A stretch of DNA of 64,000 nucleotides from Pythium myriotylum (taxonomy: Eukaryota > Oomycota > Peronosporomycetes > Pythiales > Pythiaceae), in assembly GCA_023091665.1 (NCBI GenBank), contig JALJCQ010000015.1, positions 1,612,001-1,676,000 on the forward strand. The letters are read 5' to 3'. Position 1 is the stretch's first letter. The number at the start of each line of letters is the position of its first letter. A program made the translations under genes and the position numbers. Of this stretch, positions 1 to 10,373 are shown piece after piece. The notes below the pieces were generated by a model, which saw only the letters and a program-made list of their open reading frames with translations, ran no database searches and was not told where the DNA came from.

Positions 1-1
1 G

Positions 2-1666
2 GCGAAACCGGTCATCGGTAGGCGGTCGTACATCGACGACATCTTGTTCGGCGGATCGACATGGGACCAGATGTGCGAGAAGCTGGAGCGGTTGATGGCG
101 GCGTGTGAAGAGTGGGGACTGTCGATCAGTCTGCCCAAGAGCGAGTTCGGAATGCGTCAGGTGGACTACCTCGGCCACAAGGTCTCGGCTGAAGGTATTG
201 CAGCGAAGCCCAAGAACCTAGACGACCTCCTTCAGCTCAAGTTCCCGCGAACGGTCAAGGGGATCCAGTCGTTTCTGGGGTCGCTCAACTACTACCACCG
301 GTTTATTGAGCACTTCGGAGTCTATGCAGCCGCTCTCTACGAGATCATGCCAGTCGACTTGGCCGAAGAGGTACAGACGCCGGGACATCTTGCAACAGCA
401 ATCCGTGCGTTCGAAGCGCTCAAGACGAAGCTTGCACAAGCTCCTTTGCTTCGACACTTCGACGAAAACAAGGAACCGATTGTCATTGTGTACGCCAACG
501 AGTGGGCGATCGCCGCTACGCTCGTCCAAGATCACGACGGGACGCTGATGCCGATCCGATACTTCAGCCGGGTGCTCAAGACGCACGAGTCGAAGTTTAG
601 CCCCGTAGAGCGAGAAGTGCTTGCGCTCCTTCATGTGCTCTCAGGCGCCGCAACGCTGCTCTCGGGCCGTGAAGTGCGCGTGTTGACGAGGCACTCGACG
701 TTGTCCTGGTTGTTCAAGGCGAAAGGCTTGCAAGGGCGACTCGAGAAGTGGACGACCGCTCTAAGCTCGTGGACGCTCGTCATTCAGCGTACGGACAGGG
801 GCGAAGACGAACTGACGGCTTTGACTGCTGCGGCAATCGTACCAAGCGATCAGCTCGACGAGGTGCTACACCAGATCCGCCCACGGAAGAAGCTCGCCAG
901 AGACGCTCGCTACCAGCTGCCGCTACCCGCACTACAGGCTAACGAGCATGGGTGGGTCCTCTCTTTCGACGGATCCGCGAAGACCAAGCGGTCTTCGGCA
1001 AGCTGTGCGGCGATCTTGTGGGAACTACCAAGCTGGACGGTCAAGGCGGCACGGTCCTGGCATTTCGACGAAGGCGCCGTAAATGAGGCCGAATATCGAG
1101 GGCTGATCGGAGCGTTGGGGCTGGCCGAAGCCCACGGTGTCGCGGAAGTGATCGTCTTTGGGGACTCGAAGCTCGTGGTGCAACAGCTCCGCGGTGAGAT
1201 CGACTGCAAGTCTCCGGCGCTTCAAGTGCTACATGCGGAAGCACTCGTCGAACTCGGCAAGCTCGTTCGAGTCCACCTGGTCCACGTGGCCCGAGCGTAC
1301 AACGCGGCGGCCGATCTCATCACGGGGCTAGCGCTACAGCGTGGATCAGGTGAGGTGGTGGTGCCTGAAAAGTACGCCGATCTTCAAGCCGTCAACCGTC
1401 TCCATGAAGTCGTCACGAGTTTCGCCCCTGAACCGGCTGGTCAAATCTCGGCGGTCACGCGTTCACAACATCGGCAGGATCGGGGCGAGGGTCCCGGTCA
1501 TGTAACCACCGAACAAGCGCCTCTCGCAGGTGACGCAAACCATGAACCGGACCCAGTCCGTGATCCAAGGAATACGAGCCGACCGAGTGCGACTTGCCCA
1601 ACAAGAGGAGACGTGGATGGTCAACATGAAGCTCTCTCTCTCAGGCGACGTCGGCAGGTTATCTGA
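2..1666 (+). pseudogene. gypsy pol, part 1: RT C-terminus, tether RNase H, archaeal-type RNase H
   Basis: The frame is open from the first complete codon (nt 2), so the true start lies upstream. Residues 10-13 read YIDD, the RT catalytic box, followed by the RT thumb. Residues about 159-238 are the element's own RNase H, but its first Asp is Tyr164 and its third acidic position is Arg230, while Glu203 remains; it looks like a non-catalytic tether. Residues about 317-445 form a second RNase H of the archaeal/plant class with all four acidic residues present (Asp323, Glu364, Asp388, Asp438). The product would copy element RNA and degrade the hybrid strand in the particle. After about nt 1505 this frame loses family resemblance and stops at 1664-1666, while the integrase continues in another frame. 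Either the copy has a frameshift or, less likely, pol is split. Confidence 0.88.
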
Positions 1667-3203
1667 AGGCCAAGTAACCGGATGTGCCAAGCTCGCCGAA
1701 GGGTACGAAGTGGTTGACGGGATCTTGTACTTTGTCAGCACCCGAAGGGCACGCGACGGTGATGGCGATGAGCCTCACCTGTGCTTGGTCGTTCCCACGA
1801 CGCTTGTGGCCGAGGTCCTTCACCACTACCACTCCAGCCTGGCGGGTGGTCACCAGGGAATCAACCGCACGTACGAGAAGGTGAAGCGAAACCTCTACTG
1901 GCGTGGTCAGTATGCCGATGTGCGGAGCTTCGTCGCTGCTTGTGCCGACTGTCAGTCAGGCAAGGGCGAACCTCGCCTAAGCGGCTCATCCCCGGGGAAC
2001 ATCCCGGGGACACGACCGTTCGAGGTGTTGGGAATGGATCATGTGCCGTCCTTGCCCCGATCGCACCGAGGAAACACTGAGCTGCTCGTGTGGGTCGATC
2101 ATCACACAGGGTTCTTGATCGTGTCGGCCAACCCGTCTCGCGAAGCTCAAGTGATCGCAGAGTCTTACGAGCGATGTGTCTACAGGCGCTTCGGCGCGAA
2201 CAGGGTGATCCGTCACGATCGAGAACCCGCCTTTATGTCGCAAGTGTTCAAGGCCTTCAACCGACTCATCGGTCAACGCAGCCGAGCTACTCTAGCCTAC
2301 AGGCCGCAAGCAAACGGCACGACCGAACGGATGGTCCAAACGGTGATGCGCGCGGTACGCCTCTACGTAGCCGACCCTGCACAGAGAGATTGGGATGACT
2401 ACGCAGAGAGGTTGGTGTTTGCGCTGAACTCGTCGTTCGACCGTGTGCGGCAGGAGGTGCCCTTTTACCTCGTCCATGGCTGGGAACCACGTACGACGCT
2501 TGAGACGGGCCTACCGCTCATCGACAACGAGCAAGGACACGTGCAGGCGCGGCGCTGGCGTGTGGGCACGCAGACGGGTTACCGTCGCCCCCGCGAGGAT
2601 GCGAACCGGCTGGTCAAGGAGGCAGTGGAGATGAGGCGAGACCAAGCGAACGAGAATGAACGAGGTGATAGCTCGGCGGTCGTGCCAGGCGCCCGTGTGT
2701 GGCTGTTCATTAATCAAGTTAAACCAGGATATGCAAAGAAGTTGGCACACCTTTGGCATGGACCTTTCCGCGTGCTTGACCGGCCAGCCGATCATCTTGT
2801 CAGGCTAGAGGTCGACGGCACCGACTACCGCTTCTTCTCGACCGTACACGTGGCGCGGCTGAAGCTCTGGAGACAGTTTGAGCCGCGGCCGACTGGGGAA
2901 CTTGAGGTGAATGCCGAAGATCGTTTGGATTTCGACGAGGCGCTCCTTCCGGAAGACTCGTTCGAGCCGAACAATGCAGCAGGTCACTACGAGGTTGAAG
3001 CGATCATCGACCATCGCGACCGAAAGGTGACCCGACAAGGGCGAACAATCCGCGAATATCTCGTACGATGGGTCGGCTGGGGCGATGACGACTTGACCTG
3101 GGTCAGTGAAGATGATCTGGACGCACCTTCTCTACTCGAAGAGTACGAATACCGACTCCGCGCTCGTGGACGTTTTGCCGTCATGGAAACCGAAGAGGAG
3201 TAG
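1530..3203 (+). pseudogene. gypsy pol, part 2: integrase with C-terminal chromodomain
   Basis: This frame is open from 1506; 1530 is a nominal start, since in an intact element it would be continuous with RT/RNase H. Residues 101-141 form the HHCC zinc module (His101, His108, Cys138, Cys141). The catalytic core has Asp170, Asp230 and Glu266, the last two exactly 35 residues apart (DD35E). Residues about 487-541 are a chromodomain with a plausible aromatic cage (Tyr487, Trp514, Trp524), which in chromoviruses directs integration to methylated-histone chromatin. Integrase and chromodomain look undamaged; the defect is the frame change from the RNase H part between about 1503 and 1530. A stop at 3201-3203 ends pol. 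Confidence 0.9.
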
Positions 3204-3358
3204 TCGGACGCAGGCGACGCGCGAAGTGCTCGCTAGTTGTTGCCGAGCAATCGGCGAGAAGGCAGCAAGCGATCAAGTCGATCTGGTGCATGGGAGGCGG
3301 CTGCGGGAGGCGCAGCTGTAGCGGAAGGAGTGACTAAACGACGGGAGGCCTCGTTCAT

Positions 3359-3369
3359 GGGGGAAGGGG
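3359..3369 (+). other. polypurine tract and start of probable 3' LTR of the gypsy element
   Basis: An 11-nt purine run (GGGGGAAGGGG) ends directly before TGCTGTGTTTTC at 3370. A purine run abutting a TG dinucleotide downstream of pol is the usual plus-strand primer and U3 boundary. The LTR would begin at 3370; with no second copy in the window its end cannot be fixed. Confidence 0.6.
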
Positions 3370-4943
3370 TGCTGTGTTTTCATTTTGTGTGAGTAAACAA
3401 CGTGCAAGCCTAGCAAGCGGTCGAGGCATCACGGGAGAGCTGGTCGAAGCGGTCAGAGACCGTTGAAGACGCTGGTGATCCCTGGCTTGGAACTGCTAGT
3501 TGGGTGTTGGCACGAAACGAGTCAAGGAGTTCTGGCTGGGAGACAATTGCGGTACGATAATACGGCGATCGGCGGCAACAGGCGTAGTCGGGGTCGCCCG
3601 CACGGCCACTGTCCGTGCGGGTCAGCAGGAACGACTGTGGCCCGATAACGCTAGCCGCCACAACCGACCGACACCAATCGAACCGCACGCTCAGCCAGCC
3701 TGTCCGCGAGGGAACCAGTCGCATCAGGTCCAGGGCGTTCGCACGCAGCACACAACGCAACACGGGCGGGCGATATCGTGATCATGTGGGCGACGCATCT
3801 TCAAGAAGCGGCGCGCGGGTACCGACCCGGTCGATACGATCCGATGGCGGAATTGTAATGCGATCAGCCCTGGAACCAAACACAACGTCTGGATGTGCCA
3901 TTGAAAGGCGAAGAGTGAAGCGTCACTTACCCGAACCTGTCAAGCGCGTTGCTTCAGAGGGTACAGCGCCGTGCGCTGTGCAGCTGCAGCGAGGCGCTCG
4001 CGAAGTGTGAGACGTGCGGCGGCTCGGCGTGTGGCCGACGGTCGGCTGCGTCGTGTCGATGACTTGAGCGCGCACGAGCGAAGTTCCGGCACGGCCGCGG
4101 TCACGGGGACAGTCGCGCGAACTGGCAGGGCCACTCGATGCCGCGCGCACACGTACGCGCTCTCGCGCACTGACGCTTGCTGACGAGGACGACACGCTCC
4201 TGAAATGCGCGCGCGCGCCCGCGCGGACACCAGTTGCCCGCGAAGGCCGGTGGCATTGTTCACGGCTTGTGAATCCGTGTCTCAGAATGATCAGCGCAAG
4301 CGACTGTCCAAAAGTGAATTTCGACACCGTCCAGAGCAGTATCCGACAGTGTCCAAAATCAGCAGCCTTCGGTAGCGTTCGGTGGCGTTCGGTGGCGTTC
4401 GGTGGTGTTCGGCGGTGTTCGGTGGTGTTCGGTGGTGTTCAGCAGTGCGTGGAAATCGACGCTGTCGAGAATGTCGAGAATGGTGCCCGGCTTGTCGAAA
4501 AGGAGGACACTCAGTGTCTAAAATCAGTGAAAGTCAGCACGGGCTCGACTTGTCGAGAACAGTATTCGACCATGTCGAAAATCGGTGTCGAGATCTGATG
4601 TGGACAACTGCGAGACGTGTCGTCACCGCTGTGACAGGGAAGTCAGTCACGACCAGAGCGACAGGGGCGACGGACGCCACACGACGCGAATGACGGCGAT
4701 GAGCTCTGGGACACGGTCCGGAGCCGAGTCAGGAAGGGAACGAGCCAGAAAAGAACGCGCGACGTCGTGAAGTGGCAACAGCGACGTTGTTTTCGGCAGG
4801 CGTGTCCTCCTGCGGCGCGCCGCAACCAACTCGGACCCCTCGAGCGGAGAACGTGCGTGTGTGACACTACACGACGAGGGAGATGTGTAACGAAGGGAAA
4901 AGGCGACATGTATTGCGACACGGGACAGAAAGAGGGCAACTAC
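3370..4943. other. gene-free stretch containing probable gypsy 3' LTR
   Basis: No open frame here resembles a protein I recognise. The first part should be the gypsy 3' LTR. About 4120-4230 is very CG-rich, with an alternating GC run near 4207-4224 that could adopt Z-form. Two diverged copies of a roughly 28-nt sequence occur near 4335 (agcagtatccgacagtgtcc) and near 4559 (aacagtattcgaccatgtcg). Confidence 0.5.
4367..4444 (+). repeat. 10-bp minisatellite, about 8 units
   Basis: Consecutive 10-nt units of the form GTTCGGTGGY run through this stretch with single-base variants (ggtagc, ggtggc, ggtggt, ggcggt). The strict 10-nt period is visible by direct reading. It lies in non-coding sequence. 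Confidence 0.85.
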
Positions 4944-7571
4944 TCAGATCACGGCGGGGCTTGGACACTTCCGCGGTGGAGACGCTGCCGGCGGCGTCGA
5001 CGCAGCGGCGGAACGCGACCTCTTCGTCGAAGTACTCCCACCTCCGCCCTCCTCATCGTCTTTGCTTTCATCGGCTCGAGCGGCTGAGCGCTTGCGCTGG
5101 CCGGTCACCCGCGCAGAGGGCGCGCCGCCACTGGCCGGAGCGGCTGAGTCTTTGGCGTTCGCTGCAGCAGCGCGGAAGCCGGGAGAGAACTTCAAGCGCA
5201 GGCGCTCAAGACAAACGTGACTCGGGTGAGCCGATAAGTCGAAGTCGTCCTCACGCGTGCTGCCCGGCCGATGAAAGTACAGTCGCTCTGGCTGATCACG
5301 CTGCACACGCAGCAGACAATCGCCGAGCGTCTCGTCTTGCTTAGGAACGACCGGGACGACGCCGACGACTGGAGACCACGGGATGAAGGGAGCGAGCACG
5401 AAGTCAGCATCGACCACCTTGGAGTCGAGCAGTCGGCGGATCATGGAGAAGATCCGGGAGCGAGCCTCGGTCATGTGCGTGTTACGCGACCGCCTCTGTT
5501 TCGAGAACTCCGAACGTCGCTCACAGCGAGCGATCTGAGCGAGCTCTTCGGCGGTCGGCTTCTTGCCACTTGGGATCTTGGGCCGGACCTCCGGCTTGAT
5601 CATGACGAAGTTGGCCCGCTCATACATGCACTGTGCACGCGTTCGCGCAAACTGCCTGACCTCCTTGTAGAATTCCGCAAAGACAGGGTCGTCCGGGTGG
5701 AAGGTGAGCGGCTCCGGAAGACGCCGGAGGATATTCCTAGGCTCTGTCGCATAGACGACGTCCACTTCCTCAATCGACACCCAGCAACCGCCGAAACGCC
5801 GAATGAGGGCCGGGTATGCGTTCGGCTGCGGCGTGTTCACCTCGTGATGGAACAAACCGAGGATCCACGCGGTGAACAACAACTCGGACGCGCTCTTCGC
5901 CCGATCGGCATCGTGAGGCGGGTACTTCGGCCACGGTTTTCCTGAGCGGCTCTTCAACCGCTTCTTCTGTAGAGCGACTGCCCGGTCACGCATTTGCTCG
6001 AACAGCGCGTTGTCGACGACCGGCTCATTTCCGGACGGATTCTGCTGGCGTCGCTGTGTTGAGCGGCGAGCACCCGACGATGAAGCAGCGGAAGACCGCC
6101 TCCTTCTCGCACGACGAAGCGACGCGGGCGAGTCCGGCTCAGCAGTGAGGTCGATAGTCGAGGCTGGCACGTCGTCACTACCAGACGAGCGGTCGCTTCC
6201 GTCAGCGCCGTCGTCGTCTTCGTCCCCCGATCGGGGCACCTCGCGTTTGTCTTCTAGCTCTTCATCATCTTCGCCGCCACTGGCCGCGTCATCCGGGGAA
6301 CCGTCATCGTCGTCGACTGCGTCGTCGTCTGAGTCGTCGTCTTCGCTTCGGCGACTGCTCGTGGGGCGTCTAAAGGCCAAACGGTCGAGCATCCGCTCGT
6401 AGAGTTCCTCGAGCGGCATCTCCAGCTCGGCGTTGAGTGCCCTGCGGAAATCTGGATGAGCAAACCGTGTTCGGTTCACGAGGTCCTTGAGTTCTTGTGC
6501 TGAAGGAAGCGAAGGCGGCCCGAATACTCCAGAACGCTGGTCGTCGTGAGTCGTGTCGCCCTCGCCTTTGGCCTCCTCTTCACTTGCTTCAGAGCGACGC
6601 GCCGCAGCCAAGCGCTCGACTGCTTCAGTGGCTGGAACATACGAGATGCCGAGTGCCTGCATGTCTTCCAGCACGAACTGCAGGACTTAAGCGAGAGGAT
6701 CGCTTGTGCCAATCGGAGCAAGGGACGCCCCCGAGCGAAAGAAGGATCGGAGAGTGCGTCCCTGTCGTGAGTAGCCGAGCAATGTCGGGCCCAGCAGCGC
6801 TTCATATTGACGACATGCTGTCTCGGAGGCGTTCAAGTGGCGCGCGAATGCCTCGACCAGTATCTTCAGTTGAAGCTCGCGCGCCCTGATTTCGTCGATC
6901 GTCCCCAGCTCGTTATATGCCTTGAAGAGATCGGCAGCACCTGAAGCAGCATACTCGGCGAGCGTCGCTTCCAAGCCACGCGCTGCTGCTTGCGCCTAAT
7001 CACGCTCCTGTTTTAAAAGGAGCGCCTCTTTCTCGAGCCCCTCAGCACGTTCTTGCAGTGCGTCTATCCGAGCCATGCTGCCGTCGTCGGAGGGAGGCGG
7101 AGGAGGCGCCGAGCGCTGTAGCGAGTCGGTTAGCTTCTTCAGCCGCGCGTTTTCAAGACCGATTATGCGCACGCTTTCCTTCAAGCCGTCGCGCTCGGCC
7201 TGGACCATCGCGAGCGAGTTCTGCAGACGAAGCTCTACGGGGGAAGGCTGACCGGCACGTCGCGCTGCAGCGGCGCCCGCCGCGGACGGAGCAAGAGACT
7301 CGGTTACGACAGTAGGGGTGCCTTGCGAAGACGAATCGCCCGCGGCAGAGGCGAGCGTCTGGAGCGGCTTGTCGTCCTTGCCTGCGCTCGAGATCGCCGC
7401 ACGTAGGCGTTGCAAGATCATCTGAACGAGGAGCCCATGGCGAACGAGAAAGCCGGGGTGTGGCGTCTTCTTGCCGAGAAAGAGATCGCCGACCAGGTTA
7501 GCCTCGTGGCGCATATCCTGACGGAAGCGCGTGCGGTCGTTCCACGGATGCTCGTCGTCGGAGTCGCTCAT
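4944..7571 (-). pseudogene. unidentified coiled-coil/acidic protein gene with two in-frame stops
   Basis: I do not recognise the family. From the ATG at 7571 one frame runs 875 codons to the stop at 4944, interrupted only by TAG at 6998-6996 (codon 192) and TAA at 6689-6687 (codon 295). The start is chosen because the protein then opens MSDSDDEHPW and an initiator-like motif lies about 35 nt upstream. Residues about 108-191 are rich in Leu/Glu/Lys heptads (coiled coil). A Ser/Asp/Glu-rich acidic stretch and basic Arg/Ser clusters in the middle suggest disorder and a nuclear role. A compact C-terminal part contains the string IPWSPVVGVVPVVPKQDETL, followed by a basic/Ser tail. No transmembrane segment is evident. 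The reading frame is kept across both stops, which suggests recent point inactivation. It runs opposite to the neighbouring gypsy element. It may belong to an amplified repeat family. Confidence 0.6.
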
Positions 7572-7605
7572 GGTGCGCGCGGTTGGAGTCGAGTGGGAAG
7601 TGCGA

Positions 7606-7612
7606 AAGTGAT
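7606..7612 (-). promoter_or_regulatory. possible oomycete initiator (Inr) element
   Basis: The minus strand reads TCACTTT, matching the oomycete Inr consensus YCAYTYY, 35-41 nt upstream of the ATG at 7571, with further pyrimidines downstream. The short motif makes chance occurrence likely; position is the main support. Confidence 0.3.
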
Positions 7613-8060
7613 TGACGTGAACACTGCGAAGGAAAGGTGACGTGAGAGAGGCGGCCGCTCCCAGAAGCTTCAACCGTTTGGTCGATTCCTGTCGACCGCT
7701 CAATTGAAGAGGGCGCTGTGGTGGAGCGGCCCAATCCAGACGGGACGTGGCACAAGCAGCTGCGGAGGATGGGCCGACCCAGATCGAAGGGTGGCACCCA
7801 AGGCATTTGGTGCAAGGTGATCAGGACTTCGGGTAACAACGGGCAACATCAAGGAGTCGGCATGAGTGTCGTCCGAAGCGGTGAACCGACCGCCCGCCCA
7901 AGGGAGGGCAGGCGATCGGCGGGAAGTGTGTTGAACCAACCCAACGGCCAGGTGATCCAGCAGACGCCTTCAACCAGGCGCACGGCCGCCGAGTGTCAAA
8001 GGAACACGAGAAGGGGCCCCGAAGCGCCTAGGCGATCGACCGGCTCGAACTGCTGTGAGC

Positions 8061-8200
8061 CGATCGTCGAGATGCCTACCCGATCGGCCAAGCGATTCCC
8101 CGACCGCCTGGTGGACGTACGGATCGCCTAACATATCGACGGGTCGGCTGAGACATCTACCGATCGGCTGAGACATCTACGGATCGCCTGATGATTAGAC
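8061..8200 (+). repeat. 20-bp-period degenerate tandem repeat, seven units
   Basis: Units starting at 8061, 8081, 8101, 8121, 8141, 8161 and 8181 begin with variants of CGATCGSCT. Units 8141 and 8161 share GTCGGCTGAGACATCTAC-like bodies with two or three differences; outer units are more diverged. The last unit ends at 8200. The preceding 40 nt may hold further decayed units. Confidence 0.75.
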
Positions 8201-8224
8201 GGCACCCGGGTGGTTGCGCATACA

Positions 8225-8247
8225 GTTGTAGGGTTGTAGGGTTAGGG
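8225..8247 (+). repeat. short interstitial telomere-like tract
   Basis: The plus strand reads GTTGTAGGGTTGTAGGGTTAGG, degenerate tandem copies of a T/G-rich motif close to the TTTAGGG/TTAGGG telomere classes. At only about three units it may be chance. Confidence 0.35.
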
Positions 8248-8996
8248 GCGTGTACCCAGTATGTGAATCAGATAGCGTAGGACTCTAGGAAGGCAGGAAA
8301 ACTCCAAAGGAATAGACTCTGCATTTCGCAACCAAGTACACAAGTCCCCAAGACGTACAAGGGAGCGCAGGGCTCACACAAGTCCCGTCACCGGCAGGGA
8401 GGTGACGTTAAAACCCCCGAGCCGCGTCAAGCAGCTCGGCTCAAGGCAGGCAGCCGGCGCGCGCGTCAGACGACCGCGCACAGCCGCCACAAGGAAAGGA
8501 AAGGCAAGGAAGGCCCAGGGCAATCGCGAGACGATCCCCGGCGTTGTGAGTGCTTGACTTAGTTGCACGAGCGCGCCACCAAGCCCGAAGCGCCCGCGCT
8601 TCGCCCCACGCATCCAGCACAACCGTGTTGGGGTTGATCCGATCGGCTCTGCGTTTGACCGGCCGGCCGCGTGTCCTCGATCTACACGCAGCCACCAGAG
8701 CCGGAAAACCAAGGGATTCACGACCCCTTGGTCTCTCTCTCCCCCCGACTTCGGAGTCCAGAGCGCCCACGGTCCAGGCCACAGCGATTTTCAAGGCCTG
8801 TCGACGTCAGTGGTAAGTTGCTGCCCCTCGAATCAAGGATCAAGGTCTGTTGTGTGCACGGCTCGACTGCTGAGGGGTTCGCTGTCCCCCAGTTTTAGCC
8901 GGCCGCGTTACCACACTCATTCGACTTCAAACTGCACGCATCTTACGCACACGGCAGACCCGAAATGCCTCGCACGCGGGACGCTCCCACGAATCA

Positions 8997-10229
8997 GTGC
9001 GCGCTTTCTTCCAGCGTATCTCGATCAAGCTCTCACGGCGGCGGACGACGACTCTCCCGCGGGTACCCAACTCCAACCTAGGAGTGGCGGACAGAGTCGG
9101 CAACGCCTGGTTACCGATCATCCAGAAGCCTCCGTGCGACACTGCTGCACAAGACCGTGTGTTCGAGTTGCTTCCACCCAAGTTCACACCCCTTGGTGAC
9201 GACCTCGACGAGCACCTCTTCACAACTGAGGTCGTCGCAGCGGCGATAAAGGCATGCCCACGAGGGAAAGCCAGTGGTCCAGACGGAATTCCCAACGACT
9301 GGTACCGCGACCACCGTGACTCCGTGGCTCTTCTCTTGGCGAAGCTATTTGCCCACTGGTACGCGGCCAACGTCCTGCCGGACAGCTTCAAAGCGGCCTC
9401 CGTCTGCTGTCTGCCGAAGAAAAGTAATCCCACATCCGGGCTGGACTTCCGACCTATCGCGCTCCTCAACACCGACTACAAGATATACACGAAGATCATT
9501 CTCAATCGCATCCGAAACCATGTTCCTGTGCTCGTCTCCCCGACGCAATATGGCTTCGTCAAGGGACGACAAGTTCACGACGCGATCGATGTATGGTCAG
9601 CACTCCAGAAGCGAGCGACAGAGAATCAGCTCCCAAGAGAGGCGCTGGCAGTGCTCCTCGACTTCGCGAAGGCCTACGACTCCCTTGATCGGACCTTCCT
9701 CTCGCGAGCTCTCCTCAGGCATGGGCTTCCAACCGCCATGATCACGGCGATTGAGCAAATGCATTTGGGCACGACTGCCGCCTTTGTCGTCGACGGCGAA
9801 GTCTCTACCACACATGACGTGCTTACGGGTATCCGCCAAGGCTGCCCTCTTGCACCGACGCTATTCGTGCTCGCCGTCGACGTCCTATATGATCTCGTGG
9901 CGGCATCTACGACCCTTCCGGGACTGTTGCTTTCGGACACCGCCTCTGTCTCCATTGTGGGCTTCGCCGACGACACTAGTATCTATCTACGCTCGTCGTC
10001 GGAACTCCCTGCACTGCAGGTGGTGCTAGACCTATTTGGGAACGCCTCAGGGCTCCAAGTCAACGTGGACAAGAGCACGGCCGTCTTCCCCACCACGGCT
10101 GGGTGGGAAGCAGGACGGGATGCTCACGGCTTCCCGGTCGCGGACAGGACTCAACTCGTTCGCTACCTGGGGGATCAATTCTCCACGGCGCCAAACGGAC
10201 ACCAGGTCTGGGATGTCACATTGCAGTAA
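8997..10229 (+). pseudogene. LINE reverse transcriptase segment
   Basis: Residues numbered from 8997 (GTG, a nominal start; the frame is also open upstream) cover RT motifs in order: KASGPDGIPNDWYRDH at about 91-106, FRPIALLNTDYKI near 151-163, GFVKGRQVHDAID near 186-198, the catalytic LLDFAKAYDSLDR with Asp222, RQGCPLAP near 280-287, and FADD at 323-326 (nt 9963-9974). The catalytic residues are present. The frame ends at TAA 10227-10229, but the next 47 codons in the same frame still read as LINE sequence (IIPKLLFVARHSWP), so the stop is a nonsense mutation inside the gene. Confidence 0.88.
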
Positions 10230-10372
10230 CTCCGGACCCGACTCCACCTCGCGGAAATCAAGACGACCGACATCCTTCAGCGAGTCCAAGTTTGTCAAGC
10301 GGTGATCATACCAAAGCTCCTCTTCGTCGCGCGTCATTCGTGGCCGACCGCCGAGATGGTCTCTCGTCTCCA
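10230..10372 (+). pseudogene. LINE segment between nonsense codon and frameshift
   Basis: The same frame as the upstream RT continues after TAA and encodes LRTRLHLAEIK and IIPKLLFVARHSWPTAEMV, typical of the post-RT region of L1-type elements. It loses resemblance at about 10372, where NFVNTYAWHGLLARGDD takes over in the next frame. Confidence 0.7.
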
Positions 10373-10373
10373 A

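Larger units (their letters stand above)
1..3369 (+). mobile_element. Ty3/gypsy chromodomain retrotransposon, 5'-truncated by window edge
   Basis: The domain order RT, RNase H, second RNase H, integrase, chromodomain is that of a Ty3/gypsy (Metaviridae-type) element. The window starts inside RT, so gag, protease, most of RT, the PBS and the 5' LTR lie outside. The coding part ends at 3203 and a polypurine tract at 3359-3369 gives the internal 3' boundary. The pol frame changes once near 1503-1530, so this copy is probably dead. As I recall, oomycete gypsy lineages with an extra plant/archaeal-like RNase H have been described; assignment to a named lineage would need a tree. Confidence 0.9.
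7704..8924. other. gene-free stretch between coiled-coil pseudogene and LINE
   Basis: No frame here shows recognisable protein sequence. Contents seen are the 20-bp-period repeat at 8061-8200, a telomere-like tract near 8225-8247, and small inverted repeats (7-bp arms CGTCACC/GGTGACG at 8386-8407; 6-bp arms CCGAGC/GCTCGG at 8417-8439). The right end may hold decayed 5' LINE sequence. Confidence 0.5.

Noticed and set aside
218..634. Minus-strand frame of 138 codons inside the gypsy pol
   Set aside because: It is antisense to RT/RNase H with clear motifs on the plus strand.
5271..5945. Plus-strand frame of 224 codons
   Set aside because: It lies opposite the minus-strand coiled-coil gene, whose composition and motif-like stretches make that strand the coding one.
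7404..7640. Short plus-strand frame opposite the coiled-coil gene start
   Set aside because: It overlaps the ATG region of the minus-strand gene and shows no independent features.
8374..8794. Overlapping minus-strand frames in the gap before the LINE
   Set aside because: High GC lengthens chance frames; no motif, and the overlapping frames exclude each other.
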